Of a DNA stretch of 64,000 nt, positions 13,001-24,854 are shown piece after piece. The notes under the pieces were generated by a model, which saw only the letters and a program-made list of their open reading frames with translations, searched no databases and was not told the origin of the DNA. The translations under genes and the position numbers were made by a program. The stretch comes from Malurus cyaneus samueli (lineage: Eukaryota > Chordata > Aves > Passeriformes > Maluridae), in contig CM019220.1 in NCBI GenBank assembly GCA_009741485.1, positions 25,138,646-25,202,645 on the forward strand, read 5' to 3'. How positions within the stretch are numbered: the first letter of the stretch is position 1; each line of letters starts with the position of its first letter.

Positions 13001-14180
13001 CGATGCATAATTTTTTGTGTTTCCTCTGGTCTATCTGGTCAGTCCCCATGATCTCAGAGACTACCACCATCAGTAGTGGGATTTAAGTTTCCCAGCCAGT
13101 GCATTACAGCTGGAGGATGTTCCTGTTATGTGGCCAGGATTAGGTGTCTCTAACATTTGTGGGGGTCTTTGATGCTTATTAAATGTATAACTTTCAGATT
13201 TCCAGATTTCCCATTATGGTCATGCAAAGGGAGGTTTTCTAGTTACTCCACACTGAGTAGGGAAATGGCCCTGCCCTTGGCTCCTGCCTTGGCAGATTTA
13301 TAAGGATATCCATGGGGATTCTACTGAGTAGAAGTCCAACTTACTTACTCACTTCCTCACTTAGTCTTACTTACTAACAGGACTGTAAAGAAAGTGGGAA
13401 AAGTAGCTGGTTATGCAAACAAGAGGATGCAAACTTCAAAAATTTGCACATGGGTTTGAAAACATGTAGTACCCTTTTATCCCTGCATAGTTTCATAGGT
13501 CCTGCTTGGCCAGATGGCAAATTGATTGGTAGCCCAAGCAGGTCTGATGACTTTTGCCGAGAGCTTGCTGGAGAACTGGTGCTGTAGATTTGTGCTCTTT
13601 TTTTTCCTGCCTCTGCTGGGTGCAGCAGCAAAAAGCTGACAGCAAAGCAAAGCATGTGTATATGTCCCTTCAGAGCCCTCAAACTTCTGAAAAACTAAGT
13701 GTTGGCTTTACATTTCTCTGCACTGAATGCTGGTGATGAGACTGTTTACCCTCAATGCTGCTGAGTTAATGGCAGGACTCTGCTTGGAGAGAGGCATGGC
13801 AAAGACTATTCCTACCTCAAATTACTGCACCTCCTACCATATTCCATAGAAACAGCAGGAGTCTGGTACCAGTGTACACAGGGGCACCACAGTTTTGTGT
13901 CTCTCTGGGTCTGATTCCCAAAGATTGTGAGTGTAAAGGTTTCCAGCAGCCTCCATGGGTGCTTTGGTGGCTTAACAGCCTTTCTGAAAAAGTCATCAGC
14001 CCATGTTTTTCTCTCATTTTGCAGGAGAGATGGACTGCAACGTGGGAAGGGTAGTCAGTGTTTCAGTGGGATTGTGGGAATGGGCAACAGGAGCCCAGGC
14101 AGTTTTCTGGCACTCACCTTCCTCTGTCCCCAGCCCTGTACCTGAGTGCCAGGGCTGGGAAGGTGGCAGTCTGGCCCTGT
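10005..14180. other. non-coding stretch with scattered splice-like signals
   Basis: No repeat family was recognised. On the minus strand, 10993-11066 is bounded by a good acceptor (TTTGTTCCCAG) and a consensus donor (CAAG/GTGAGT) and has one open frame of 24 codons. This is within the expected number of chance pairs and is treated in the findings. Near 12413-12431 a 9-bp unit is repeated in tandem. Confidence 0.5.
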
Positions 14181-14189
14181 AATTAAATC

Positions 14190-14560
14190 TCAGCTGCTGT
14201 GCAGTGTTCAGAGCGCATCCTCCCAGCCCATCAAGAGCCCATCAGTCAAGGGAGATGCTATTAATTGCCCATGGAGATAAGCAAGAGGCAATTGCAGCAA
14301 GGCGTGTCGAGCTTCCTGCTCCCAGCCCACCGACATTTGCTTTCAGGAGGCTGTGTTTAGTCAAACCCATGTGAGGGGCCAGCTGTAATTTGCACCTCCT
14401 CGCATGATTCACTGTTAATGGGATGAGATGTTATGGCAGGGTACTGACCTCTCACTGCCACATTTGCTCTGGCACCGGGAGTAAACAAATGTTATCGTGG
14501 AGGCGGTGATTCATAAACGGACAGCAGGGATGCTCGGATGCTGTTTTTGACATTGAATAG
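14190..14560. promoter_or_regulatory. possible conserved non-coding element
   Basis: This block differs in texture from its surroundings. Base composition is more balanced, there are scattered CpGs, there is no low-complexity sequence, and binding-site-like words are dense: CAGCTG at 14191-14196, several AATTA-type homeodomain cores, and a forkhead-like GTAAACA at 14481-14487. Such texture is common in vertebrate enhancers kept under constraint. No alignment was possible, so conservation is an inference from appearance only. Confidence 0.3.
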
Positions 14561-17500
14561 CTCACACTGAAAACAACAGATGCTGATTTCAGAAAAAATA
14601 ATAGCATTTTCAGGCAATGGTTTTCTGCAACTTCAAAGAGCTTGGTAGGCTAGAATGAATAAGCTCATATTGCTGTGGGTTGTTGCTGCACAGCAGAGCA
14701 ATAGGCTTGTTTCATTGCTGGTTTTCAGCTAAGCTCCTGTTCTTCAGTTAACAGTAAATAGTTTTTGCACGGAAGTATATTAAAAAATGTTGGACTGGCT
14801 TTTATGAATGGGCAAAGCTATAAATGGTGAGAGGTTGTGGTACATTTATCTTACTGGTTATTCAGTAACCTGCCTGGTGGACAGCCTAGTGTGGTACGAA
14901 GCATAATGCACTTATCTGCAATTAATAAAGAGGTCTTTTTCAAGTCCTTGCAGTTGGAGAATGCAGACTATTCCAGCCCTCTGGCTCAGTCTGTAATCTC
15001 AGCACCGCTCTCAGCTGCGTGAATTTGTGTACTGAAATTGTTCCCTGCCCTGATTCGCTATTCCAAGATCTCTGAATCTCAGACATTCCCTGAAGAGCAA
15101 TGAAAAGCTGAATGCAAAATTGAACAGGACAGTGGACTGGAGAATACAGAATGAATATAGATATTTTCCTGATAGCAACATGGCAGCAGATGTATTTTTC
15201 TCTCTTTTTCTATTAAGATGGGAAAGAAGCAGAAGACCCGTTCTTTTGGGGTTAGTCTCTGAACACACGGCAGGCTGAAAAACTGTTTTATAATTAAGTT
15301 GTAACAAAAGTCTGGTGAAAGACAAGCAGTTTAAAGCTGTGGGTTAGTGCAGGGGGGAAAAGCATAAGTAAATGTTTCCTTGTCCATATTTGTGGTGTGG
15401 AAGCCCTACAGCCAGTCACTTCCCAATACTGACACTGCCTAGTAAGTGAATCTGCCCTTTCCAGGAAACGCCTTTTCCTTCCAAATCTGTCCTATGGTGC
15501 AAACATTGCATGTATACAGACAGAGAACTCGTTAAGATGTTTTGGGTGTCCAAATAAAGCTTCTTGTTAATACAAGCTCTGTGTTTTGCAGTCCCTCTTC
15601 CTGGAGGTTTCTGTTTTCCTGGAGGTTTTAGATTTTACACCCCCTGGGAGGCCATTCCAGATCCATGTTTCTTCAACTCTGGAGATGTTTCCCCCGTCTT
15701 TGATATGCAAGTACCATGTCCTACCTTCCCAAAATGATGATGAAGTGATTTACCAGATTATATGAGATCAAAATTAACTCATTCCTCTCATTTCAGTGTC
15801 TTGCTGCTTGTGTAGTGATACCTGTCTTATCTTGTTTTTGCTGCTGAAAGGATTTTTAGCAGTTGTAGTAATTTCTTCCAGAAGATGTGAGGTGCTTTTT
15901 TTGTTGGACAGCCCTCACTGTGCATAGGGGGAATGCTCTTCCACCACTCCTCCACAGCAGCAGCTGTTTTACTACTTTACAAAAAAAAAAAAGAGAGTCT
16001 TGAGTGTTTTCGGAGCCCTGCAGATGGCACTACCTTCCCGGACTTACCCTGGTGCCCGATGCATGTCCCTGCGATGGGCTCTGTGAAATCTTCAGTGGGA
16101 ACAGCACTCCTTGCAGATGAACAAATAGTTCAAAAGTTCTGACTCTGGGATGTTTTTAGTTAACAATGAAAAAAATGACATGGAAATTGCTAGGAACCTT
16201 TCTCCTTATTCCTCTTTAGGTGGTTTTGTTTTCTGGACTTTTGTTCTTTTTGAGGTTTATCTTCAAAGGGTTTTTAACAGCTTCTCTGTACAGCCATTTT
16301 TTCTCTGTCTGTGCCAGCTAAGAACTGAACTGGCTGCAGAGTTAATTCCACTTCCTAGGAGGACCTTGCTAGTGGAGACGGAGGGAGCTTTCTCATCATG
16401 TTTTCTGGAAGATTTCCTCCTGGGGTGGACATGCCCCCCCTTGTGAAGAAATGGCAGCATTGAAGATGCAGTGGTAGAGATGCATCTCCCACTGTTGTTG
16501 CCTTTTTCCTGCTGCCGCAGGTGGGTTTTTTAATGTACTGTTCAGTTCCCAATGCTTTTCCTTAAGGTTTTCCAGGTGTTTGGGAAATACCTTCCCTTTT
16601 ACGCATGTGGAGCACTGCTGTCTGTGCTTGCAGCTCCCCAGTCTGCCTTATCTTGACACTGATTTGAAAGGCTGATTTTCTGGGGTGCCTGCACAGCCAC
16701 TGGGAACCTACTGCCTGGAGCCACCAGTGGCTGGTGGTCATAAACCCTCTGGGATTCTTATCCTGCTTCTTCCATCCCATTTCTACACCATCTTGTGTCC
16801 TATGCCAGCCACGGCACAGAGATATGACTCATTCAAAACTGATGACATTGCAAATTTCTGACAATTAAGTGGAGATCTATTTTTTATGGCTGCTCTCTCT
16901 GAGTTTTCATGGCAGCCCAAACTATTTGTTTGCTGTCGCAGTGTTTGATGGAAGCAGGAGCTGTCATATATGAGGGTCAAAATAAAAATCAGCCATGGTG
17001 AGGTGTTCTGGGTTGCTTCCTGTACACCAATCTTCAACTCCCTCTCTTCAAGGTGAGTCGGGTATTTCATGCCTCAGAAGTGGTTCATATTGCCAAGTGA
17101 CTGAGAAGCAATGCTGCCCATACATGTCAAATCACTGCTTATATTTCATCTGTATGGAAACACTTGAGTTGTGATTTGCTTCATTGCCCATGTGACTAAT
17201 CCTGCATGCACCCAGCAGTTCTGGACAGGCTCTTGGTAGGTCTGAGGAGGTTTGTGTCCAGCTTCCAGTGTGGAATGGATGCTCAGTATGTGCCATCTCC
17301 TGGGGCTCTGTTAGTACTCACCAAAGCAAAGGGTTGTGTCTCTGCTGCCAAAAAACTTGGCTAAACTGGCTTTTATTTTGAGAAGTTTAATCTGCAGCTG
17401 TAGGGGAATGCTGATGCTTCAATAGTTTTCTTGATTATAAGTATATTTTTCAGTGGTTAGGTACCAGGTGCAAAGTCCTGTTAGAGACTTTTTTATGCAT

Positions 17501-17682
17501 CCCAGCTCCCAAAGACAAGTTATCTATGTTCAAACTTCAGGCTGGGAGCAAAAGGAAACTAAATCTATGGGCTGTGAAGAAAAGCCTGAAAGCCAAGGAA
17601 TTGTTAAAAAGTCCAGAAGGTAGTCAGGTGTAGACTGAGAAATATATTTTGGTCTGAATGTAATTCTCCTGATGGTACAGCA
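14561..17682. other. non-coding stretch, nothing recognised
   Basis: No recognised repeat or gene. There is a 12-A run near 15979 and an 8-C run near 16433. A short + interval at about 16942-16997, with an acceptor (GCTGTCGCAG) and a donor-like ATG/GTGAGG, is too short to judge. Confidence 0.5.
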
Positions 17683-17699
17683 GGGTGGGTCAGGGTGGG
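17683..17699 (+). other. G-quadruplex motif
   Basis: Four GGG runs are separated by loops of 1, 3 and 1 bases. The motif arises from a tandem 10-bp duplication of CAGGGTGGGT at 17681-17700. Short loops of this kind are known to give stable parallel quadruplexes. No promoter or gene is seen beside it. Confidence 0.8.
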
Positions 17700-17700
17700 T

Positions 17701-19696
17701 TTTACATGGTGGTGACTGCATATTGCAGCACTGTGAGGACTGGTTGAGGGAACATAGACACTCTGAGCTTCTGTCTTTGGGCTTTAGCAGATTAAGCTCC
17801 ACACTGAATGTTTGAGATGAGATTAACTAGCAAAGCCATCATTCATGTTACAATATCGGTAGCATAAAATGATTTTAATAATTTCTGTTGGAAATGGTCT
17901 CTTACACAGCTAGTTAGAGTTTTTATTAGAGATGGCCATGAATTAGAAGTTAGATTGCACTTAAATCACTCTGTTTGATTATCAAGACTTCATCTATCTT
18001 TGCCAGATTTAGGTGGGTGGTAACCTGTGTGTCCCTGCCACAGCTGTGTTTTACAGGATATTGAACACATATTCTTTGATATGGTGATGACAGAATTTTC
18101 TGCAGGAAAGAGAACCATCTCCCCACTAATTGCTGTTATTTTTTAATTCTCAAAACAGTTTTCCTCCTAACCCCCACCCCACTCAATTTTGAAAATACCT
18201 GAACTATTAAAACTGAAGTCCCCTCTCTTCCTCCAGACAAAAAGGATGCTGTGTTGCACAACGGCTCTGACAGAAGATGTCAATCTGAATGGGGGTAGCC
18301 CAACAGAGCAAAAACCAAACCTGAATGTCATCATGCAGTGGGAAAATTTTGAATAACAGTAATGATTGGTGAGTATTGCCTATACAGATGTGTGGCCAAA
18401 AATTGGAATAGTTTTTAGTGTCTTTGGCCTTTCAAAAACAGCCCTTCAAACACTTTCGTTGTCTTATTTTTGAGAATTTCTGAGCACTAGAATCCAGAGA
18501 TACAGAGGGAGGGTAATGAGTGAAAGACATTCTGTGCATGTGCAAATATGTATTTAAGAGTCCTGGTGTCTTGATCTTTGCAACTCTCCCCTCATTAATC
18601 TCATTCAATACATCTTCATTTGTACATGACCTGGGACCAGATCTATGCTTAGTGTAGGCACATAAATTTATAGAAATTTAATGTTGTAAGCAACCACAAA
18701 ATGTTCAGCTTTCCACTGCATTTTCATTGTCCTTTCTGTCTTTCTGGGACACACAGAAGTGCTCATTACTGAGGAATCTGTTACTGCAAGAGCTTGTAGC
18801 CCTCCTGCCACCCTTGCTTCCTATTGAAGCTGCCACACAGAGGCAGCAACCAGGTTTTGTGGAAACAAACAGAGCTGGTGTAGGGTGCACAGAGGTGTTT
18901 CTCAGCAGGCTCAGCATGAAAAGTTCTGGTGAGCAGTGAAAGCCTCCTTGGCAAATTTAGGGGGCCTTCCATCCAGGAACGGTGGATACTGGTGTTGGTG
19001 TGCAAGGGCTGTGCTGTGCTCATGTGGAGTTTCTAATGTAGCCCTCAGGCAGCACGTGAGAAATGCTGTAACTCCAGGCTTGGGATGATCCACAGGGACT
19101 GTGGATCCAGGAGCCAACAGGTGTAGTGGAATTGGGGCAGCAAGACTGCCCACTGCCCACCAGAGCAGTCTCCTTTGAGGATATGGTTTCCTCACAGTGG
19201 TCCATGGCACATCTGCAGAAATGTACCTGCCTTGGAGAATTTTTATTCTAATTCTTTTGGATGTTCCCAGTTTGGGAGACCTTTTGTGTGTCAGCAAATG
19301 GCAGGTAGGTCTCAATGATGGTACCCCAGAGATGGATTGTCTCTCCTGGTACTGAGCCGAACCCAAGAAAAAGTATCCTTTGAAGGGTGATTAGGGCCCT
19401 ACTCTGTTTTTATATCCACTTAAAATCTTGACTTACAAACGAGTTCTTATTATATGCCTCTCTAAATATTAGATTTTTTAAAAACCTGCTATTTGAAGTT
19501 ATTGATTTACCAGTGCTGTCACAGAAGCAGAATTGAATCCAGCACTTCCTGATTGTTATCAGCTGTTCCTGGTTGGCTACAGTGCATGATTGGTATTGAT
19601 CTTGTGGGAATAATAATAACAACAGTTCTGGTTTTGCATCTGAATGGTTATTTATCTTTTAATCTGTAACTGTCATTTTCTATAAAGGAACATATC
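17701..19696. other. non-coding stretch, nothing recognised
   Basis: No repeat family was recognised. A 151-codon minus-strand open frame crosses 18911-19366. It lacks supported splice sites or recognised motifs and overlaps other open frames on both strands, so it is judged a chance frame in a locally stop-poor segment. Confidence 0.5.
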
Positions 19697-19725
19697 GGGT
19701 TAGGGTTAGGGTTAGGGTGAGGGTT
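19697..19725 (+). repeat. interstitial telomere repeat
   Basis: Three perfect GGGTTA units are followed by GGGTGA and GGGTT, five G-runs in all. This is the vertebrate telomere hexamer in the G-rich orientation on the + strand, embedded in ordinary AT-rich DNA. Short interstitial tracts of this kind are usually explained by insertion of telomeric DNA during double-strand-break repair. It also meets the rule for a quadruplex. Confidence 0.92.
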
Positions 19726-21090
19726 GTAAATTCACATTACAGTTATACATTTTATTTTTACCCATGATTTTAATTGGAAATATTGAACAAGAATTTAGTT
19801 TTCTGTTGTATAATTTTTCACTCTGCTCTTGTCTATAATGTTTGTGACGGCTAATGGATATCATTATGTAGGATTCTGGGAGATAGATGGGGTGGAATCT
19901 TTGGACTGCCTAGGTCTCCATCATCTCTCAGAACTTTTTGATAATTTAGACTTTATTGCATATATATTTCACTTGATATTGTATTTGGGTCAGATGCACA
20001 GCTGTTTAATGAGTATATCGATTGCTAGTTTTACAGACCTAACAAAAAGGGAAGAGAGAGAAAAGGGTAATAAATAAGCATTTGTGTTAGTTCATCTTAC
20101 ACCATGATGTTTATTCAGATGGGTTTTCTGCAATGAATTTGATCTAAAAAATAGAAAAGTGGTAACAAAAAAAGGGCTTAGGAAAGTGCTCATTTTCCCT
20201 TGTCTGATGCCAGGGCAGGAGGAAATAGAGGGACTGGAACAGCTGCAGGCAAGGATGATCAGACTCCTCCTTTTGACACAGTGGTTCCTGTTACACCTTG
20301 CAATCCCAAACAACAAGCTGCTTCAAGACTATCTTAGAGCTTTGGGGGGGATGAGGCCAAACAAGGCATCCAAGCTGCTTTCTTTGGCTGCTGCTTTGCT
20401 CTCAGCCTGGGACAGTCTGCTGGCCTAGATGAGGTTGCTGCTCGCCATGCAGGAAGCAGCATTCACCTCCCTCTTGTGCAGGGGATGGTTTCACACCAGG
20501 TTTGTCTGCTCTTTTGAAATTCTGCAGGCTCAGACACACCCCAACATCACCGCAGTGCCCCTATGATTCCTCAAAAGTACATTGCTGCACTGGGGCTCCT
20601 AATGTCCTTCTCAGAGCAGCGAGCTGAGAATGAAGACTGCTGTGATCTTGCGATGTTATGAAGGCTATAATAAAAAAAAATTACTGAGTTTGGACATAGA
20701 AATTACCCAAGATGTGCAGAATCTAACACAGGGAGAAGAGTCTGGTCATTGTACCCCTTCACTCCTGAGGTTTGGTAACACCGATTTGAGTTTGATTTGA
20801 AATTCTTCATGAGGAGCCCATCTTCTGGAGCAAACAGAGCTCTGTGAAAGTTTCAATGATTTAATGGGATGGCTTTGGTTTCCTTTCTTTTCATTTAGGT
20901 ATGCACTGCTTGTAAAGCTTAGTGGTTTTTTATACATTAGTAAAGAATAGGCTATGTCTATTAATTAATGTATTTCTAAATTAATATATATGTAATAAAA
21001 CCTTTTTACTTGTCTTGTTCCATTTACAAGGAATAGGAATTTAAACAAGCCTCACAAGGTGTCAGAGCAATTTCACATGTTGACCTAAAA
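19726..21090. other. non-coding stretch, nothing recognised
   Basis: No recognised gene or repeat. A segment near 20200-20400 is more GC-rich and stop-poor on the + strand, but shows no splice signals or family motifs. Confidence 0.5.
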
Positions 21091-21138
21091 GCTGTGTGTA
21101 GAGAGGAATTAAATGCTATGTGTAGAGAGGAATTGTAG
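21091..21138 (+). repeat. 24-bp tandem duplication
   Basis: Two adjacent 24-bp units. Their first 20 bases, centred on TGTGTAGAGAGGAATT, differ at one position only (G/A). The last four bases differ. This is a recent local duplication, probably replication slippage. Confidence 0.9.
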
Positions 21139-21855
21139 GCAATGTTTTCTGTTACTTCTTTCTTAAACAAAAATGAACTTTTCTAAATAATTTCTTTTCT
21201 GAAAAAATACTGCATCACAAAATTACCACTGAAGCCTCAGTGTCCTGGAAAGTTGTTTTTTTAGAGCACATGAAAAAATAACAGGTAGTGATCTTCATAT
21301 TGCACAAAACAAAAGCGCCTTCAAAATGTGCTCTTTTGTGGTTCAGATGAACAATTGTGTAATTGTCAGCATGTCAAGAATTGGCTGGTTGTGCCCTCTA
21401 ATTTCTCACTACTGAAGGAACAGTAACAATGGAAAATAAAGATAGCACTCCCAGTTTTTCTGTGCACCTTCATGCTGTTTAATGGTGGGCAAATCTGAGG
21501 GGGGAGCTCTGCCTGGAGGAGGCTGAGATAAGAGTTTCAAAATGCCTCTTGGAATTGCTAATATCTTTAGTTTGTATGCATAAGGAGAGCTGGTAAAACA
21601 AGACAAAATAATCTGAATAATTGCTGTGAATAGAAAAACATGAAGTGAGAAGATAGAATAGGTGGGACGTTAGTGTTCAAGCTGCAGATGTTATCCAAAG
21701 GTTGTCTTCAGCTGCTGGTACAGGCAGTCATGGAAGGTATGCTTGTGCAGGAGAAGAAAGAAAAAAAAATATTCGGAATTCTTGATTTTTCTGAGCCTTG
21801 CACTTAGGCAATGCAGGGAACTTTCCCCATGAGAGAGGCTTGACTGATTGGGAGA

Positions 21856-21883
21856 CAAGAGAAATTCCAAGAGAAATTCCAAG
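21856..21883 (+). repeat. 12-bp tandem duplication
   Basis: CAAGAGAAATTC is present twice in perfect tandem (21856-21867 and 21868-21879) and followed by a partial third CAAG. A small slippage duplication. Confidence 0.9.
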
Positions 21884-22989
21884 TGGCTCTGCTGTAAGTT
21901 CTTGAAATAATTTGTTGGATCAAGCTGGTTTCATTGCCTTTTGGTGAAGTTTTTGGGATGCAAGATAATTACATTTCTAGGTTTTCCTTCATCATCATGG
22001 ATGTTAGAAAGTACTTTTTAGTGAATATTTAGTTTCCTAATGCTGTGAGTCTAGGAGCTCAAGTTTCAAAATTTTTTTTTGAGAGCTGGCATTAAATTAG
22101 TGGCAATCAAGATCACTGACTATTAACTGTGACCAGTGTGCGTGTGTGTGTCCAGCTGCTAGAAAAAGCAATATTCACTGTAAGACAACAGCACATATCT
22201 CGTGGCATGGTCTGAAAAAACAAGGTCTGTCCATACACTGAAATGTGTGAATCTTGGGCAGTGGAAAACTGCCTGTCAAAAGGCGGTAGAAGAGGACAAA
22301 AGAAAGACCAGACATTAACAGGTGTTGGGCATAATGGCAAATTTTGAGGTGGTGGGGTTTATTATTTTTTTCTTCCACTGAGGAAAACCATCCTGTCCCA
22401 TCTATGGCTACAGCTGAGGACTAAGGTCAGAAATGACAGAGCTGTGACTAAAATTGGGAAATATGAGCTTCACATGGAGTTGTCAGCAGCTTGCCTGGAT
22501 GTTCTAGTTACCTAACAACACTTCTTACAGGGTTGTGGCTGCCTGTGCCTGTCTTCCTGTATTCCATGTGTTTTTTACTATGGTTTTTCAGCGGGATTAA
22601 GTGTGTAAGACAGGTTGACAACCACAGTTTGGGCAAAGGCCTGTCCCTCTGGCACTGCTTCTCCAGATCAGTGGACACACTGCAGCTGCTATAACAGCAT
22701 CTAGTGAAGAGTTCTGCTCACAGTGCAGGGAGACTTTCTCACTCCTCTCTTGGTCTTTTCCAGGAGCAATGTGGTGGTTGTAGATACTGAGGACCCTCCA
22801 AAGCTCCCTCCTAAAGTCCTGTCACCCACACAGAGGTCAAAACATCTGGATGAAAGGCACATTTCCCTGAGCTGCTCCTTTTTTAGAGTCAGTATTTCTT
22901 TTCCTTTTCACAAGCATGTGGAACAAAACATTTCATTACAGAGCAAATAGTATGTCAACTGAAATGATTTGGTGGTTTTTTTCCTGCAG

Positions 22990-23126
22990 AGAAAAAAAGT
23001 TTGATCCAGGACCCTCTGTCATTTTTATTTTCAGCTACTGAACCAGAAAACCCATTGTTCCTACAGCTCCTGGGCACAGAGGAAATACAGATACACCTAG
23101 AGCCACGTAATCCAAACTTCTTGGAC
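22990..23126 (+). CDS. candidate internal coding exon (unknown gene)
   Basis: A 137-bp interval is preceded by a strong acceptor (pyrimidine tract ending CCTGCAG at 22983-22989) and followed by a consensus donor (GAC/GTGAGT, with GT at 23127-23128). Codons starting at 22992 stay open for 45 residues to the donor. The peptide is protein-like, with TEPENPLFLQLLGTEE followed by IQIHLEPRNPNFLD. The intron entering would be phase 1 and the one leaving phase 0. The same frame reaches TAG two codons past the donor, so it could also be a last exon. A second usable acceptor lies inside, at about 23034 (TTATTTTCAG). I do not recognise the family and assign no function. Splice-like pairs occur by chance, so this remains tentative, although open length, site strength and composition together make it one of the better candidates here. 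Confidence 0.38.
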
Positions 23127-23128
23127 GT

Positions 23129-24566
23129 GAGTTAGGGGTGGCTCTGGAAAGTCTGGATAAAGACAGTGATAGAAATATGAGTGTTTGGATAATTGTCATT
23201 TGTTCATAGATTTATTACCTATAAAAACAAGGCAGAAATTGTATTTTTCAAATGGGAATTAGGATATTTGATCCCCGTAATTGAAATTAGTTTCACAGAC
23301 TCCATTATCTGACTTGATTGTGGTACATTCAGTAAAAGGTTGTTAGGCACTGAAATTAGGTGTTTGTGCAAAAGACTCTTTTATTTATATTTCTGCAACA
23401 AATGGAGCTCAGAGACCAAGCTGGGATCTGCTGAGTGTGTGGGCCCAGAAGAGGATCCCTGTCTAGGCAGAGGATGAGGCTGTGGAGGCAGCTGCTTAGG
23501 TAAGTGTGAAACCAAGGCTGGGAGCAGGATGGGGCCCTGGGCAAGGGATAGAGTTGAAAATGTCTGGAGTTTCTCAGGTGCTGTTAGGGTGGGGCTGGCA
23601 GGAGTTAGCTTCTCACTCAGGATTGAGATTGGCCTTGATTTTGCTGTTAGTTTCATAATTGTTCTGTAATTATTACTAAGAAACCATAATATTAATTCAT
23701 AAAATCCTGGTAACCTGAAGACCTAAATGATGCAGCCTCGGAGCAGTGAGAGTCAAAATTTGCTGATCCAGACTTTCCAGAGGAACAGGTTCCCTTTTTA
23801 TCAATGACAAATTGATTTCAAAGCGTCTGTGGCTCCATTATAAGTGCACAGGTATTTGTTTTGCCCTCTTTTACAGCCACTTTGTGAGTGGTTTAGAAGC
23901 TCTTTATTCTGTTAGTGTAATTTGTTGAGAGAGGATCCTTCACAAGGGAATTTGGGTCTGTTATTCATTTTCAGAAAAAAGCTAATTTCTGCCAACTGGC
24001 ATGGAAAGCATCATTGGACTGAACAAACTCTGTCCAGAACTACCTTCTCCTGTCCTTTCTTGTATTACTTTTCTACTACCTTTCATGAGCAGTTTTACTA
24101 TTGAGAAACAGGCCAGTGTCACTGGGTTTCAGGTCAGTGTACTCAGTTTTCATACTTCTGTTTTTCTGACAGGGAGAAGTTCAGATCTTTTCCAAAGGGA
24201 ATTAGGTTTAAATTGTCCAGATCCTCCCTTACACCAGTGACCTCTGCTGATCCCAATCACTGATTTGGACTTTGTGGAACTGATTGTAAGTGTTGGTCCC
24301 AAAGTTGCACAGAAACTGAGATTTATCCTTAGTTCTGTCCCTTCTCGTGTTCATTAAACACAAGTGGCCATTTGGCAGAGACCTTTAGAAAGTTGTTGCT
24401 GCGTGTCCCTCATAGGGTGGTTGTGAGTTCAGCAAAACTTCCCCTTCTGTCTCAGGAAATGAAAACTTGAGCAAATAGCTGAGCATGTAGCACTTCAAAT
24501 CTTGTTTTCCTTAGCATTTTTCTGCTTAGGTTAAGAACCTGAAGGGAGAGAAAGAAAGAGGAGGGG
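23129..24566. other. non-coding stretch, nothing recognised
   Basis: This would be intron if the flanking exon candidates are real. No repeat family was recognised. A donor-like GTAAGT near 24287 has stops in all three frames behind it. Confidence 0.5.
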
Positions 24567-24854
24567 CCATGTAATGACAGGAAAGGAGGGGAATGGCTTC
24601 AAAATGAGAGAGAGAAGTTTTCAATTAGATATTAGGAAAAAAATTCTTCACCGTGAGGGCGGTGAGGCCCTAGCACAGGGTGCCCAGAGAAGCTGTGGCT
24701 GCCCCATCCCTGGAAGTGCCCAAGGCCAGGTTGGACAGAGCTTGGAGCAACCTGGGAGAGTGGAAGGTGTCCCTGCCCATGGCAGGGGGTCTAACTGGAT
24801 GAGCTTTAATGTCCTTTCCAACCTCAAACCATTCCATGATTCTACGATTCCATG
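24567..24854 (+). mobile_element. CR1 LINE, 3' end (5'-truncated)
   Basis: This is the 3' part of a chicken-repeat-1 retrotransposon in + orientation. The recognisable words occur in order: AATGACAGG, GGAATGGCTTC, TTAGATATTAGGAAAAAAAT, a GGGCGGTGAGGC block, CCCAGAGAAGCTGTGGCTGC, CCATCCCTGGAAGTGCCCA, and CTTTCCAACC. It ends in three tandem 8-bp units (ATTCCATG, ATTCTACG, ATTCCATG) at 24831-24854. That tail is diagnostic of CR1, which primes on its short 3' repeat rather than on poly-A. The reverse-transcriptase region is absent, as in most copies, which are truncated at the 5' end. The good match to the remembered consensus suggests a fairly young copy of a passerine-type subfamily. The subfamily is not certain. 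Confidence 0.93.

Noticed and set aside
18911..19366. 151-codon minus-strand open frame
   Set aside because: No recognised motif, no supported start or splice signals, and overlapping open frames on both strands point to a stop-poor segment.
24240..24292. + exon ending at GATT/GTAAGT
   Set aside because: All three frames contain stops between the acceptor and the donor.
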